The translations under genes were made by a program, and so were the position numbers. A stretch of 64,000 nucleotides of DNA from UBA5342 sp965662645. Lineage in GTDB: Bacteria; Bacteroidota; Bacteroidia; Bacteroidales; UBA5342. How positions within the stretch are numbered: the first letter of the stretch is position 1; each line of letters starts with the position of its first letter. The notes beneath the pieces were generated by a model that saw nothing but the letters and a program-made list of their open reading frames with translations, searched no databases and was not told the origin of the DNA. Below, one piece after another: positions 9,404 through 17,898 of the stretch. The stretch lies in the NCBI GenBank assembly GCA_965662645.1, contig CBFIII010000003.1:73557-137556 (forward strand), written 5' to 3'.

Positions 9404-9455
9404 GGCATGCGTTGAGTTAACCCTGTTTTTATGATGGTTTAACTCAACGCATGCC
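9404..9455. repeat. Perfect 17-bp inverted repeat between der and radA
   Basis: GGCATGCGTTGAGTTAA (9404-9420) is exactly complementary to 9439-9455, with an 18-nt loop. CCCTGTTTTTA occurs twice, once in the loop and once just after the second arm. On the minus (transcribed) strand no U-run follows the stem, so it is not a standard terminator for der. On the plus strand it would look like one. Confidence 0.7.
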
Positions 9456-9475
9456 CTGTTTTTACATAAAGTGTT

Positions 9476-10783
9476 CTATTTTTTACGAATAAAAATTTGT
9501 ACAGGAGCACCGTGAAAGTTCCAGTTTTTACGAATCTGATTTTCCAAATAGCGTTTGTATGGATCTTTGATATACTGTGGTAGGTTAGCAAAAAACGCAA
9601 AAGCAGGAGTAGCAGTTCGTAATTGGGTGATATATTTTATCTTAATATATTTTCCTTTTATAGATGGAGGACCATTACGTTCTATGGCTTCTTGCATGAC
9701 TTCATTCAATTTTGAAGTCGTGATTTGACGTTTTCTGTTTTCATAAACATCCATGGCTACTTCTAACGTTTTATGGATGCGTTGTTTGTTCTTGACAGAA
9801 GTGAAAACAATAGGGAAATCGGTAAATGGAGCAAAACGTTCTCTTACATTATCTTCGTATTCTTTGGCGGTTTTGGTTTCTTTATCAATCAAATCCCATT
9901 TGTTGATACATAACACTAAACCTTTTTTGTTTTTGTGTATCACACTAAGAATACTCATATCTTGAGCTTCTATGCCACGTTCTGCATCTATGAGTAATAA
10001 ACACACGTCGCAGGCTTCTATTGCACGTATGGCGCGTAGGGTAGAGTAAAATTCTAAGTCTTCATGGACTTTCGCTTTTTTACGCAAACCAGCGGTGTCG
10101 GTTAATATGAAATCAAAACCGAATTTATTGAAACGGGTATCTATAGAGTCGCGCGTAGTTCCTGCTAAATCAGTTACGATGTTACGATCTTCTCCTATAA
10201 AAGCATTGGTCAAAGAGGATTTTCCAACATTAGGACGACCTACGATAGCAAAACGAGGGATGTCTAATTCTTCTACAATTTCTTCTTCAAAAACTAAGCT
10301 GTCCATAATTTTGTCTAGCAAGTCACCTGTTCCTCCTCCATTAGTCGATGAAACGGTGAAATAATCGCCAAGACCTAAATTGTAAAATTCAACAGCATCA
10401 TTTTCCAGTTTGCCATTATCTACTTTGTTAACGACCAAGATGACTTTTTTCTGAGTACGACGTAATATGCTGGCTACTTGTTCGTCCATATCGGTGATGC
10501 CTGTCATTACATCTACCACAAAAAGTATGGCGTCAGCTTCTTCTATAGCCACAAAGATCTGTTTGCGTATTTCATCTTCGAAAATATCATCCGAATTAAC
10601 GACATAACCTCCAGTGTCAGCTATCGAAATTTCTTTTCCATTCCATAATACTTTCCCATATTGGCGATCACGTGTCACGCCACTTTCTTCGTTAACTATG
10701 GCATCTCTACTTTCTGTGAGTCGGTTGAAGAGTGTTGATTTACCAACATTTGGTCTTCCTACAATTGCAACAATATTTCCCAT
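9476..10783 (-). CDS. der: Ribosome-assembly GTPase Der (EngA)
   Basis: The 435-residue protein has two tandem GTPase domains, the hallmark of Der, needed for 50S subunit maturation. The first G1 motif GRPNVGKST is at residues 8-16 with DTGG as G3 and NKVD as G4. The second set is GRPNVGKSS near 182, DTAG, and NKWD near 297. A C-terminal KH-like domain ends in basic residues. Its neighbour rluB modifies 23S rRNA, so the two share a ribosome-biogenesis theme. An 81-nt gap separates them. Confidence 0.97.
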   Translation of the reverse strand: MGNIVAIVGRPNVGKSTLFNRLTESRDAIVNEESGVTRDRQYGKVLWNGKEISIADTGGYVVNSDDIFEDEIRKQIFVAIEEADAILFVVDVMTGITDMDEQVASILRRTQKKVILVVNKVDNGKLENDAVEFYNLGLGDYFTVSSTNGGGTGDLLDKIMDSLVFEEEIVEELDIPRFAIVGRPNVGKSSLTNAFIGEDRNIVTDLAGTTRDSIDTRFNKFGFDFILTDTAGLRKKAKVHEDLEFYSTLRAIRAIEACDVCLLLIDAERGIEAQDMSILSVIHKNKKGLVLCINKWDLIDKETKTAKEYEDNVRERFAPFTDFPIVFTSVKNKQRIHKTLEVAMDVYENRKRQITTSKLNEVMQEAIERNGPPSIKGKYIKIKYITQLRTATPAFAFFANLPQYIKDPYKRYLENQIRKNWNFHGAPVQIFIRKK

Positions 10784-10864
10784 TGTTTGTTTTCCTGATA
10801 ATAGCCTTTGGGGGCTGTTTGTTTTAATAGATACTAATTAATGACAAGGTGTAATGAAATGACA

Positions 10865-11617
10865 CTATTGCATTTTTAAAAATTGCACTTCTTTTTCTGT
10901 AAGAAAGCGCCATTTAGTACGTGGTAGATTTTTCTTTGTTAAGCCTGCAAATACAACACGGTCTAATTTTTCAACCTTATAGCCTAAATGTTCGAACATA
11001 CGGCGTACAATACGATTTTTACCAGAATGTATTTCAAGTCCTACTTGTGACTTGTCTTCCGCTTCCGGAAAATCAGCTGCATCAGCTTGCGCAAATCCAT
11101 CTTCTAATTCAAAACCTTTTCTTATTTCCCTCAGATCTTCTGCAGTGAAGGGTTTATCCAAAAAGGCATGGTATATCTTTTTCTTGTTATAGCTGGGATG
11201 AGTTAGTTTTTTAGCTAAATCACCATCGTTAGTAAACAACAAAACACCTGTCGTGTTACGGTCCAATCGACCTACAGGATAGATGCGTTCTTCGGTAGCA
11301 TGGGCTATCAAATCAAATACGGTACGACGTCCTTCTGGGTCGTCCATGGTTGAAACACAATTGCGAGGTTTGTTAAGTAAAACATAACGTTTTTTCTCTG
11401 CATTTTGTACTTTACCCTCGTACTCTACTTTGTCGTTTGGTTGTACGCGGAATCCCATTTCGGTAACCACTTCACCGTTTACTGTCACCAATCCTTTGGC
11501 TATGAATACATCAGCTTTGCGACGTGAGCATACCCCCGAATTAGCTAAATAACGGTTGAGGCGAATGCCTTTATTTTTGCTCTGGTCTTCTGATGATTCT
11601 TCTTGTATATCGGACAT
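10865..11617 (-). CDS. rluB: 23S rRNA pseudouridine synthase, RsuA/RluB family
   Basis: The 250-residue protein has an N-terminal S4 RNA-binding domain (IRLNRYLANSGVCSRRKAD, residues about 18-36 onward) followed by the pseudouridine synthase core. The catalytic aspartate is in GRLDRNTTGVLLFTNDGDL. GKNRIVRRMFEHLGY is the C-terminal family signature. It isomerises uridine in rRNA, most likely in 23S helix 90 like RluB. RsuA and RluE are related alternatives, and the substrate cannot be fixed from sequence alone. Upstream is the small lipoprotein gene (54-nt gap); downstream is der. Confidence 0.88.
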   Translation of the reverse strand: MSDIQEESSEDQSKNKGIRLNRYLANSGVCSRRKADVFIAKGLVTVNGEVVTEMGFRVQPNDKVEYEGKVQNAEKKRYVLLNKPRNCVSTMDDPEGRRTVFDLIAHATEERIYPVGRLDRNTTGVLLFTNDGDLAKKLTHPSYNKKKIYHAFLDKPFTAEDLREIRKGFELEDGFAQADAADFPEAEDKSQVGLEIHSGKNRIVRRMFEHLGYKVEKLDRVVFAGLTKKNLPRTKWRFLTEKEVQFLKMQ

Positions 11618-11671
11618 AATAATATGAGCGTTTATGATATAAACGTTTGTTTTTTAGATATTTGTAATTAA

Positions 11672-12010
11672 TTAGAAATGTCTAGAACGTAATGATGCCA
11701 TAATGGTTTCAAGATGTTGCTTAATTTCTATTTCGTTTTTTACGGCAGCTTGGGTACAGCTACTAGTTACTATTTTTACAGCATCATCACAATTGTCAAT
11801 TCCTGCACAATAAATGGTGTCATTTTCAAAAATGTAATATTCTTCAGTTGTTGAGGAACATATTGTTACAGTTTCGATACACACGTCAGGAACTTCTTCG
11901 CACATCTCGTCGTCCTCTGTTTCGCAGCTTGTATTGATAAGCATCATACCAGCAAATAGAAATGCTGATACAAGAGTAGCATAGCGTTTTTTATTGATTC
12001 TTTTTTGCAT
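11672..12010 (-). CDS. Small cysteine-rich putative lipoprotein
   Basis: The 112-residue protein is not assigned to a family. Its N-terminus is a lipoprotein signal peptide: basic start, hydrophobic stretch, then LINTSC with the lipid-accepting Cys29. After it come six cysteines (37, 44, 51, 68, 74, 85) in a very acidic segment, then a short helical-looking, more basic tail. Six Cys in an exported protein suggest up to three disulfides. The gene directly upstream encodes a DsbA-like protein with a CNFC active site, so the oxidoreductase may act on this lipoprotein; that is inference. It has its own -7 promoter element. Confidence 0.7.
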   Translation of the reverse strand: MQKRINKKRYATLVSAFLFAGMMLINTSCETEDDEMCEEVPDVCIETVTICSSTTEEYYIFENDTIYCAGIDNCDDAVKIVTSSCTQAAVKNEIEIKQHLETIMASLRSRHF

Positions 12011-12042
12011 AGTTTTTTGTTTTTAGATTTTAATTAAGTGGA

Positions 12043-12050
12043 CAAAGATA
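12043..12050 (-). promoter_or_regulatory. -7 element upstream of the small lipoprotein gene
   Basis: TATCTTTG on the minus strand fits TAnnTTTG, about 33 nt before the ATG. No good -33 TTTG is visible at the right distance, so this is a partial promoter call. Confidence 0.4.
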
Positions 12051-12068
12051 CGGCTTTTTTAATCGTAC

Positions 12069-12713
12069 TCATTCATTAATTATTAGCTTTATCTTTTCGG
12101 TGCTGAGATTGCCGTTGTAAGCTTTATTTTTATAGAGAAAAAGGGGGAGCGCATGAAACCCCAGTTGACCTAATAATCGTTTATTTGATGTTACCTGATC
12201 TAATGTAGATGAGTTATTTATGCAGCTGTTAATGTCTTCGTTCTCTAACATTAAGTCATTAATAAAATGGCTGTAATCGGGTTGATACATAAAGTCAGGT
12301 TCTAACAATAAAACCTCATGGAGTTCTTGGAATAAATCAAAGCGGTTAAGACAATAAAGCAATTGATAGGCTTCGCTTCGTGTTTTATCTCCTGAGAGAT
12401 TGACGGGCTTGAGAATTAATTGTAGTTCATTGTTTTCAATGAGTGGTTTTAGTTCGTATAAGGTCACTTCAAAGAAATGGCGACAAAAATTACAACTATA
12501 GTCATAGAATAAGACTAAGGTATGCGTGGCATCTTCAGCTCCTATCGTGATTTGTTCTCCTTCGGTAAGTACTTCTAACAATAACTCTTCGTTATGTATG
12601 GTTTTGGCTTTATGTTTATAAAAAACGTTTATTTGCCATCCTAGTAAACCAATGACAAGAATGGCTATGATAACTATTAGGCGTGTGCGTAATTTATTTT
12701 TTATTCGTTTCAT
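12069..12713 (-). CDS. Membrane-anchored DsbA-like thioredoxin-fold protein
   Basis: The 214-residue protein has one N-terminal membrane segment (residues about 11-27) and a periplasmic thioredoxin-fold domain. The C-x-x-C motif is CNFC (Cys74/Cys77) after VLFYDYS, as in DsbA/DsbG-like family members (Thioredoxin_4 type). LPLF near the C-terminus supplies the expected cis-proline. It probably forms or isomerises disulfides in exported proteins. Its start overlaps the end of the upstream AsmA-like gene by 20 nt, so the two are very likely translationally coupled. The Cys-rich lipoprotein gene lies 58 nt downstream. Confidence 0.82.
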   Translation of the reverse strand: MKRIKNKLRTRLIVIIAILVIGLLGWQINVFYKHKAKTIHNEELLLEVLTEGEQITIGAEDATHTLVLFYDYSCNFCRHFFEVTLYELKPLIENNELQLILKPVNLSGDKTRSEAYQLLYCLNRFDLFQELHEVLLLEPDFMYQPDYSHFINDLMLENEDINSCINNSSTLDQVTSNKRLLGQLGFHALPLFLYKNKAYNGNLSTEKIKLIINE

Positions 12714-15700
12714 CTTGAGCTATTTCAAATTCAGTATCGAAATTAAAAAGTTTTGGGTTGAAGACAAGGTCAAGAACACGTTGTTGAAGCTTGATTTTAC
12801 GCTTCATTTTGTCTTGTGCTTTTTTATTGTCAAACCCATTTTTTGTTTTCCCATCTAAGCTATAAACAATAAGATTGACACCATTTCTTTTGACGTCATC
12901 TCCAGCTTCTTTATTCGCTTTTTCTTGGCGTTTCATTAAATTTTCTGATTTCCCTGTAAGGACGTCGCCTAAGTTGAGGTCTAAGTGGTATTCGTAATCA
13001 TCACCCAAAGTTTGCATACCGTATGCTTTTACATCTATGGCTGAACTTACAATATTTGTTTCCGGCACATACGCTGCTCCTTTAAATAGGAAAAGTTTAG
13101 TTTTTAGAGTTTGAAAACGAATATTGTCTAATTCATTAATCCCTGTGAATTTGGACATTTCTTGTGCTGGTTCAAAATTATAAATTCCGCCATTTTCAAG
13201 TGTGAAATCACCGCGCATTCTCATTCTGTCTTGTGGTATGGTATCGCCTACAATAAATGCTTCAGCAAAAACGTCAGCACTTAAAAGACCACTTATATTT
13301 TCTTCTGTGAGATCTGTTTGTCCAAAATTATTCATTTCATAAAGCAAGGTCTTGAAGTTCATGCTGTCTATATGACTGCGCATGGCAACGCCTATTTTAT
13401 CTTTTTTTATGTCGTATCTCAAAGAGCTATTCATAAATCCATCAAAGGCATAAAATTGCAGACTATCTGCGATATAAGTGCTGTCGGTCACGCGGAATTT
13501 CGTAGAGAAATCGTCTATTTTGAAATGATGAATGGTGAAATCTGTATCTACTTCGTAATTGTCAAGTGTGAAACTGTTGATGGCCATATCACCTTTTATG
13601 TCCATTGTATAATGTTGTATGTACTCACTTTCTGTGGTGTCGGTTGTAATTTCTTCTAACGAATCAGTAAGCATAAAGGGTTCTAAGATGGCGTAGTTAA
13701 TATCTCCAAAGTTGATGTTGCTTCGCACAATGAGTTTTTCTTCTTGATTCAGTATGGCTGCTTTGTAAGCATTTAATATATAGGTGTTATTGAGTGCCAT
13801 TGTTAAGCCTTTGTAATCCGTAAAGAAAGAATCAATAGCAATAGAATCATGTTGCATATTGGCTTTAAGATTCATCTTATTGATGTCATATAAACTATCG
13901 ACCATTTGTAACGCTACATCTTCACATTCTAATTTAAACGACGACTGTTTAAAGGCTATATCCATCGCTTGGTCTGAGATAGAATCTAGATTAATCTCTC
14001 CTTGGGAGACGACAGCCATTTTTACCTTTCCACTCATAGCACGAATCAGGGTGTCGGGAGCAAATTTCTGTAATTGTTTTAGATTTAACTCTACCTTGCC
14101 TTTGAGATCATAAATGGGTTGATCCATATTTTTCACGGTTCCATTTAAGCATAATATATTACTATCACTCTCGAATAATAACGAATCGATGTTGAGGAGC
14201 AAACTGGAAAGTTCATTGACGGAGCCTTCGAATCTTACATCAGTATATGCATTCTGAATGGCTACATCATAGCTGGGGACTTCTACACTTAATGACTTGA
14301 GCGTGAAATGCTGCTTTTTGTATTTCGCTGAGGTGTTCAGATTGTTGATAGTAAGAGAACTATCCATTTTTAAGGAAAGATCTTTGGTACTCAGGCTAAG
14401 TGAACTTTGTGCTAGTACTTTATCGGTGAAAGCGTCGTCTATTTCCTGAGGAACAGTGCCGTAAGTTGTGAAGTTCCAGTTGATTTTTCCTGTGATATAC
14501 TCTAACAAAGTATCGGGTATGAAAGCCGCAAACTCATCGATCAGCAGACTACCATCACTTGAAATGTTATAGGTCGGTTGGTCTATGTTTTTAATATGAG
14601 CGGTGGCGTTAAGTGTGCTTTGTGCTGTTTTTACTTGGAGTTGATCGATGTCCAAACTGGTGGTTGTGTTATCACAGCTTATACCATTATTTGCATTTCC
14701 TCTGATAGAAAAATGTTTGATTTCGGGATAATCTTTGGTCTTCAGAGCTGCGTTGTTTAATGCAAAATCAAGATCCATTTGTGGCATTGTAGAGTCCGAA
14801 TAAATGCCTGTAATATTGGATGAAAAAGTGAGTTGTCCTTGGGCTTCTGTGATGCCATATTCGTCCAGCATAGCTTGGGGGGCATAGGATATTAATTTGG
14901 CGATATCGATGAATGAATTTTTGATATATGCTTCGATATTTAAGGTGTCGCCTAAGTTTGCCTTTCCTGTCATGGCTAAAGCTAGTCCATCACTTTCGAA
15001 AGTCAGATTGTTAATTTTGAGGTGATCGCCTTCGTAGTCAATGTCATATTTTAATAGTGTGCTATCAATTAATTGTGTATTGTATTCTCCAAAGCGAATA
15101 TCAGTGATCTTTAGTTGTCCTTTTGATGTGGCCGAATAATTATCTCCATTCACGTTGGCATTAATGACTATTTCAGGAATAAAAACCTTAGCGCCTATCA
15201 TACTTGTGCTATCAAAATAAGAACAAATGATGTTTTTCATCAAGAGTTGTTTGAGGTTGATTTGTAAAGGAACGCTGTCTGGTATGGCATCGTTTATAGT
15301 GCTATCTTGTACAGTACTCGTGGTCTCAAATAAGGCTAATAAGAAATCTAAATTAGTCAGACTATCTTTCGAAATGTTATAGTTGAAGTTTAGGCTGTCG
15401 AGTTCTATGGCATTTATTTCATAACTTCCTTGCATTGCTTTTTTTGAATTTACCGAAAGGAAAAGACGTTTTACATGGGCAATGTTATTGCTGTCTTTAG
15501 GGCTTTTCAAGTTGACATCGTTAAGTTCTATTTTGGAGTTAGGATAGGAGCGTAGTAAATTGAAATCGACCGTTGATATCGTGATGGGTGCTGCTATGGT
15601 GTACGATAGTTTATTGGCTGTGATATGCGCGATATTGTCTTCAAATGATTTGATTAATACAGCAACTAATAAAATAACCCCTATAAGAGAAGCTATAATG

Positions 15701-15729
15701 ATAACAGATATTTTCGAGAAACGTTTCAT
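12694..15729 (-). CDS. AsmA family protein
   Basis: The 1011-residue protein has an N-terminal membrane anchor (residues about 7-29) and then a long periplasmic region of repeated beta-strand units such as INNLTFESDGLALAMTGKANLGD and LCLNGTVKNMDQPIYDLKGK. The pattern recurs through the body. The C-terminal part (from about 790) resembles AsmA-like domains. AsmA/TamB-type proteins form long grooves linked to phospholipid transport and outer-membrane biogenesis. It lies between a TlpA-like gene (28-nt gap) and the overlapping DsbA-like gene. Which AsmA subgroup it belongs to is not clear. Confidence 0.85.
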   Translation of the reverse strand: MKRFSKISVIIIASLIGVILLVAVLIKSFEDNIAHITANKLSYTIAAPITISTVDFNLLRSYPNSKIELNDVNLKSPKDSNNIAHVKRLFLSVNSKKAMQGSYEINAIELDSLNFNYNISKDSLTNLDFLLALFETTSTVQDSTINDAIPDSVPLQINLKQLLMKNIICSYFDSTSMIGAKVFIPEIVINANVNGDNYSATSKGQLKITDIRFGEYNTQLIDSTLLKYDIDYEGDHLKINNLTFESDGLALAMTGKANLGDTLNIEAYIKNSFIDIAKLISYAPQAMLDEYGITEAQGQLTFSSNITGIYSDSTMPQMDLDFALNNAALKTKDYPEIKHFSIRGNANNGISCDNTTTSLDIDQLQVKTAQSTLNATAHIKNIDQPTYNISSDGSLLIDEFAAFIPDTLLEYITGKINWNFTTYGTVPQEIDDAFTDKVLAQSSLSLSTKDLSLKMDSSLTINNLNTSAKYKKQHFTLKSLSVEVPSYDVAIQNAYTDVRFEGSVNELSSLLLNIDSLLFESDSNILCLNGTVKNMDQPIYDLKGKVELNLKQLQKFAPDTLIRAMSGKVKMAVVSQGEINLDSISDQAMDIAFKQSSFKLECEDVALQMVDSLYDINKMNLKANMQHDSIAIDSFFTDYKGLTMALNNTYILNAYKAAILNQEEKLIVRSNINFGDINYAILEPFMLTDSLEEITTDTTESEYIQHYTMDIKGDMAINSFTLDNYEVDTDFTIHHFKIDDFSTKFRVTDSTYIADSLQFYAFDGFMNSSLRYDIKKDKIGVAMRSHIDSMNFKTLLYEMNNFGQTDLTEENISGLLSADVFAEAFIVGDTIPQDRMRMRGDFTLENGGIYNFEPAQEMSKFTGINELDNIRFQTLKTKLFLFKGAAYVPETNIVSSAIDVKAYGMQTLGDDYEYHLDLNLGDVLTGKSENLMKRQEKANKEAGDDVKRNGVNLIVYSLDGKTKNGFDNKKAQDKMKRKIKLQQRVLDLVFNPKLFNFDTEFEIAQDETNKK

Positions 15730-15757
15730 CTTAATAGTTATTAAATGGGTTGTTAGC

Positions 15758-16249
15758 TTAGAGTAATGACCATTTTATTTTCCGTTTTATCTTCTTCATT
15801 CCAGTGTCGGAAAATCCTGTTTTTTTATAAATAATTTTTCCTCTACGGTTGATGATGATATTCAGAGGAATCCCTTTTTCGCTAAAGCGTTTGAATAAAG
15901 TTTTGTCGGTGTCGCAGCCTATGTTAAATGCGTAATTTTTTTTGATTTTGAATTTCTGTAACTCTTCTAAGGTGTGCCCTCGTCCTAGGGTGACAAAATA
16001 TAATTTGTCCGATTTAATGTCTGATAATATATCGTCTTCCATTAAGGCGAGTTCTTTCATACATGGTTGGCACCAAAAAGCAAAGAAATTAATATATACT
16101 ACTTTGCCTCTCAGTTCTTCAATGCTTATGGTCTTGCCATCCGTAGTCTGAAACTGTAAATCACTCACAATATCTCCTTCTTCTAAGTAGTTTTGGGCCG
16201 ATAGAGTTATACTTGCAAGAAAAATTATGAGGCTATAAATAGTTCGCAT
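15758..16249 (-). CDS. TlpA-like exported thioredoxin-family protein
   Basis: The 163-residue protein begins with a signal peptide (residues 1-19, ending SAQ). It carries a thioredoxin fold with the redox motif FFAFWCQPC (Cys60/Cys63), as in TlpA/ResA-type thiol-disulfide reductases of the periplasm. GIPLNIIINRRGKII provides the cis-proline and downstream strand. Its ATG overlaps the stop codon of the SpoIID-like gene by one base (TAATG), indicating coupled translation. Together with the DsbA-like gene 3 kb downstream it makes two exported redox proteins in one operon. Confidence 0.88.
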   Translation of the reverse strand: MRTIYSLIIFLASITLSAQNYLEEGDIVSDLQFQTTDGKTISIEELRGKVVYINFFAFWCQPCMKELALMEDDILSDIKSDKLYFVTLGRGHTLEELQKFKIKKNYAFNIGCDTDKTLFKRFSEKGIPLNIIINRRGKIIYKKTGFSDTGMKKIKRKIKWSLL

Positions 16250-17568
16250 TATTTCAGGTTTTTTAGTTGTGAGTTCTTAAAATAGTGTTGAAGGATTTCT
16301 TCGTATGTGTAACCTTTGTCAGCCATTACTGCGGCTCCTATTTGGCATAAGCCAACGCCATGTCCCCAGCCTGCACCGTGGAAGGTAAAGTTTTGAGGTA
16401 GTTCGTCTTTCAGCTTTCCATATTCTATAATAAAAGCGGAGCTGTAGAGATGAGATGACGATAGTGCTTTTCTTATTTCTAATTCTTTACCAATGATAAA
16501 AGTGCGTTTTGTGCCTTCTATCTTTAATCGATAGATGCGTCCTGAAGTTCCTCGTGATAAGGGAGTCATACTTTTTATTTGTCCAAAATCGATACCACTA
16601 CGTTTTTTTATTAACTCAGATAGTTCTTCTTGACTGTATGTGACTTGCCAGCGGTAAAAGTCATGGGTGCTTTGATCGAAATCATTCAGTACTTGGCTTA
16701 GAATTTTTTGGTCTTGTACATTACAGAAAGCAGAAGGCTGACCCATAATCCAAGATTTAGCTTGGTCTTCTTGCGTGAGATCTATTGGTTCTATGTTTTT
16801 ATTATCGTCATCTCTTACGGCTTGTAAATAAGGGTAGTTGATGGGTTCCCAAGCGCTGTCAAAACGCTCAGTTATGCCACCACAACATTTGTAGTAGCGT
16901 GCATCGCATATTTTATCATCATACATCAATACCAGTCCTTTTGTGGCCGTTACTGCTTCTTGTGCTAGTGGCGAAAGAATACGAGTAATACCCTGATAAC
17001 GTTGGCAATGGTCGTCTGCACAGACGTGGAATGTGGTGTGATCTTCACGATCGTACCATTTTATGCGTTCTGTGTCTGTTTCGTTACACGAGGGGATCTG
17101 CTCTTTTTTAGGAGCTTTTGATTTATCGATCTGAGCGAGTAGCCATGAGCGGGAAATGATGGTATGAGCTTTGAGTAGTTCTATAGAACTGGTTGAGCGC
17201 ATCTCCGAAGAGATAACACTACACAGATAATCTTCAAGATCTAATTGGTTGATAAAACGAATATTTTCGTTCTCTTTTATAAAGATTAAATCGCCTTGAT
17301 AGGTTTGTGTTTCTTTGTTTTCCCAATGAAAGTTAACGCCAATAGTTACGCCCTCTACCGTAAAGGTGCCTTGTAGTGATGAAAAATGGAAGTCGTTAGC
17401 ACTGAAATTTTGACCATCATCCATCAATACGGTGATTTTGTCACCTTGGTATTTTGCGTGGCCTCTGCCATTTATAATCTTGTCGTGTAAGGTATAGTCA
17501 GAGTGTAGTGTGAAGTGAATTTCTGCTTCTGCCATAATTCCTACACTGATGAGGTGTTGCTTTGTCAT
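16249..17568 (-). CDS. SpoIID/LytB domain protein (putative peptidoglycan amidase enhancer or lytic factor)
   Basis: The 439-residue protein carries the SpoIID/LytB domain. Typical pieces are YLCSVISSEMRS near residue 117, LLKAHTIISRSWLL near 130, and the C-terminal HGAGWGHGVGLCQIGAAVMADKGYTYEEIL with its Gly-His pairs. In spore formers SpoIID is a lytic transglycosylase; in Bacteroidetes related proteins are common but little studied. There is no clear signal peptide at this start, so export is uncertain. An alternative start at Met12 does not add one. A central Cys/His-bearing segment (DHTTFHVCADDHCQRY and RYYKCCGGITE) is notable. It is the first gene of the envelope-redox operon. Confidence 0.85.
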   Translation of the reverse strand: MTKQHLISVGIMAEAEIHFTLHSDYTLHDKIINGRGHAKYQGDKITVLMDDGQNFSANDFHFSSLQGTFTVEGVTIGVNFHWENKETQTYQGDLIFIKENENIRFINQLDLEDYLCSVISSEMRSTSSIELLKAHTIISRSWLLAQIDKSKAPKKEQIPSCNETDTERIKWYDREDHTTFHVCADDHCQRYQGITRILSPLAQEAVTATKGLVLMYDDKICDARYYKCCGGITERFDSAWEPINYPYLQAVRDDDNKNIEPIDLTQEDQAKSWIMGQPSAFCNVQDQKILSQVLNDFDQSTHDFYRWQVTYSQEELSELIKKRSGIDFGQIKSMTPLSRGTSGRIYRLKIEGTKRTFIIGKELEIRKALSSSHLYSSAFIIEYGKLKDELPQNFTFHGAGWGHGVGLCQIGAAVMADKGYTYEEILQHYFKNSQLKNLK

Positions 17569-17585
17569 GCGTTATAGATTTAGAA

Positions 17586-17617
17586 CAAAAATAGACAATA
17601 TTTAAGTGATGTGGAAA
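17586..17617 (-). promoter_or_regulatory. Promoter of the SpoIID-like operon
   Basis: TATTTTTG at 17586-17593 on the minus strand matches the -7 element. A TTTC (3 of 4 to TTTG) lies 20 nt upstream at 17614-17617. The predicted start is only about 12 nt before the ATG. Confidence 0.45.
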
Positions 17618-17898
17618 TGAAGAGGATTTATGGTTTGAAAATCATCACTACTAGAGATGAATCCAACATTGAAGGTTTTATAGTTTTTCGCAAGTGGATT
17701 GTCGTGGGGTGGGAGTTTGTTTTTAGAAATTGTTCTTTCTTTAGAATAAATGTAATACTTTTGAGTTGGCAAGTTCCGAATTTTCGTGTCTGTTAAGTTT
17801 CTAATATCAAATGTTAGTGACAATGAAGTGCCTTTTTAGCGTCAGCTAATGATCTTATTTCTGCAGTATTTTATACTATCATCATAAAGAAAAGAAAA
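17618..17898. other. Intergenic region before the secreted beta-helix gene
   Basis: No RNA gene, repeat-family copy or clear Bacteroidetes promoter was found. The two short open frames crossing it in opposite directions have no signal peptide, motif or start context that supports them. Confidence 0.4.

Noticed and set aside
13318..13659. 113-codon plus-strand frame
   Set aside because: It lies wholly inside the AsmA-like gene on the other strand and shows no motif or start context.
17602..17823. Two short opposite frames between the SpoIID-like and beta-helix genes
   Set aside because: No signal peptide, no motif, no start context; chance frames in AT-rich DNA.
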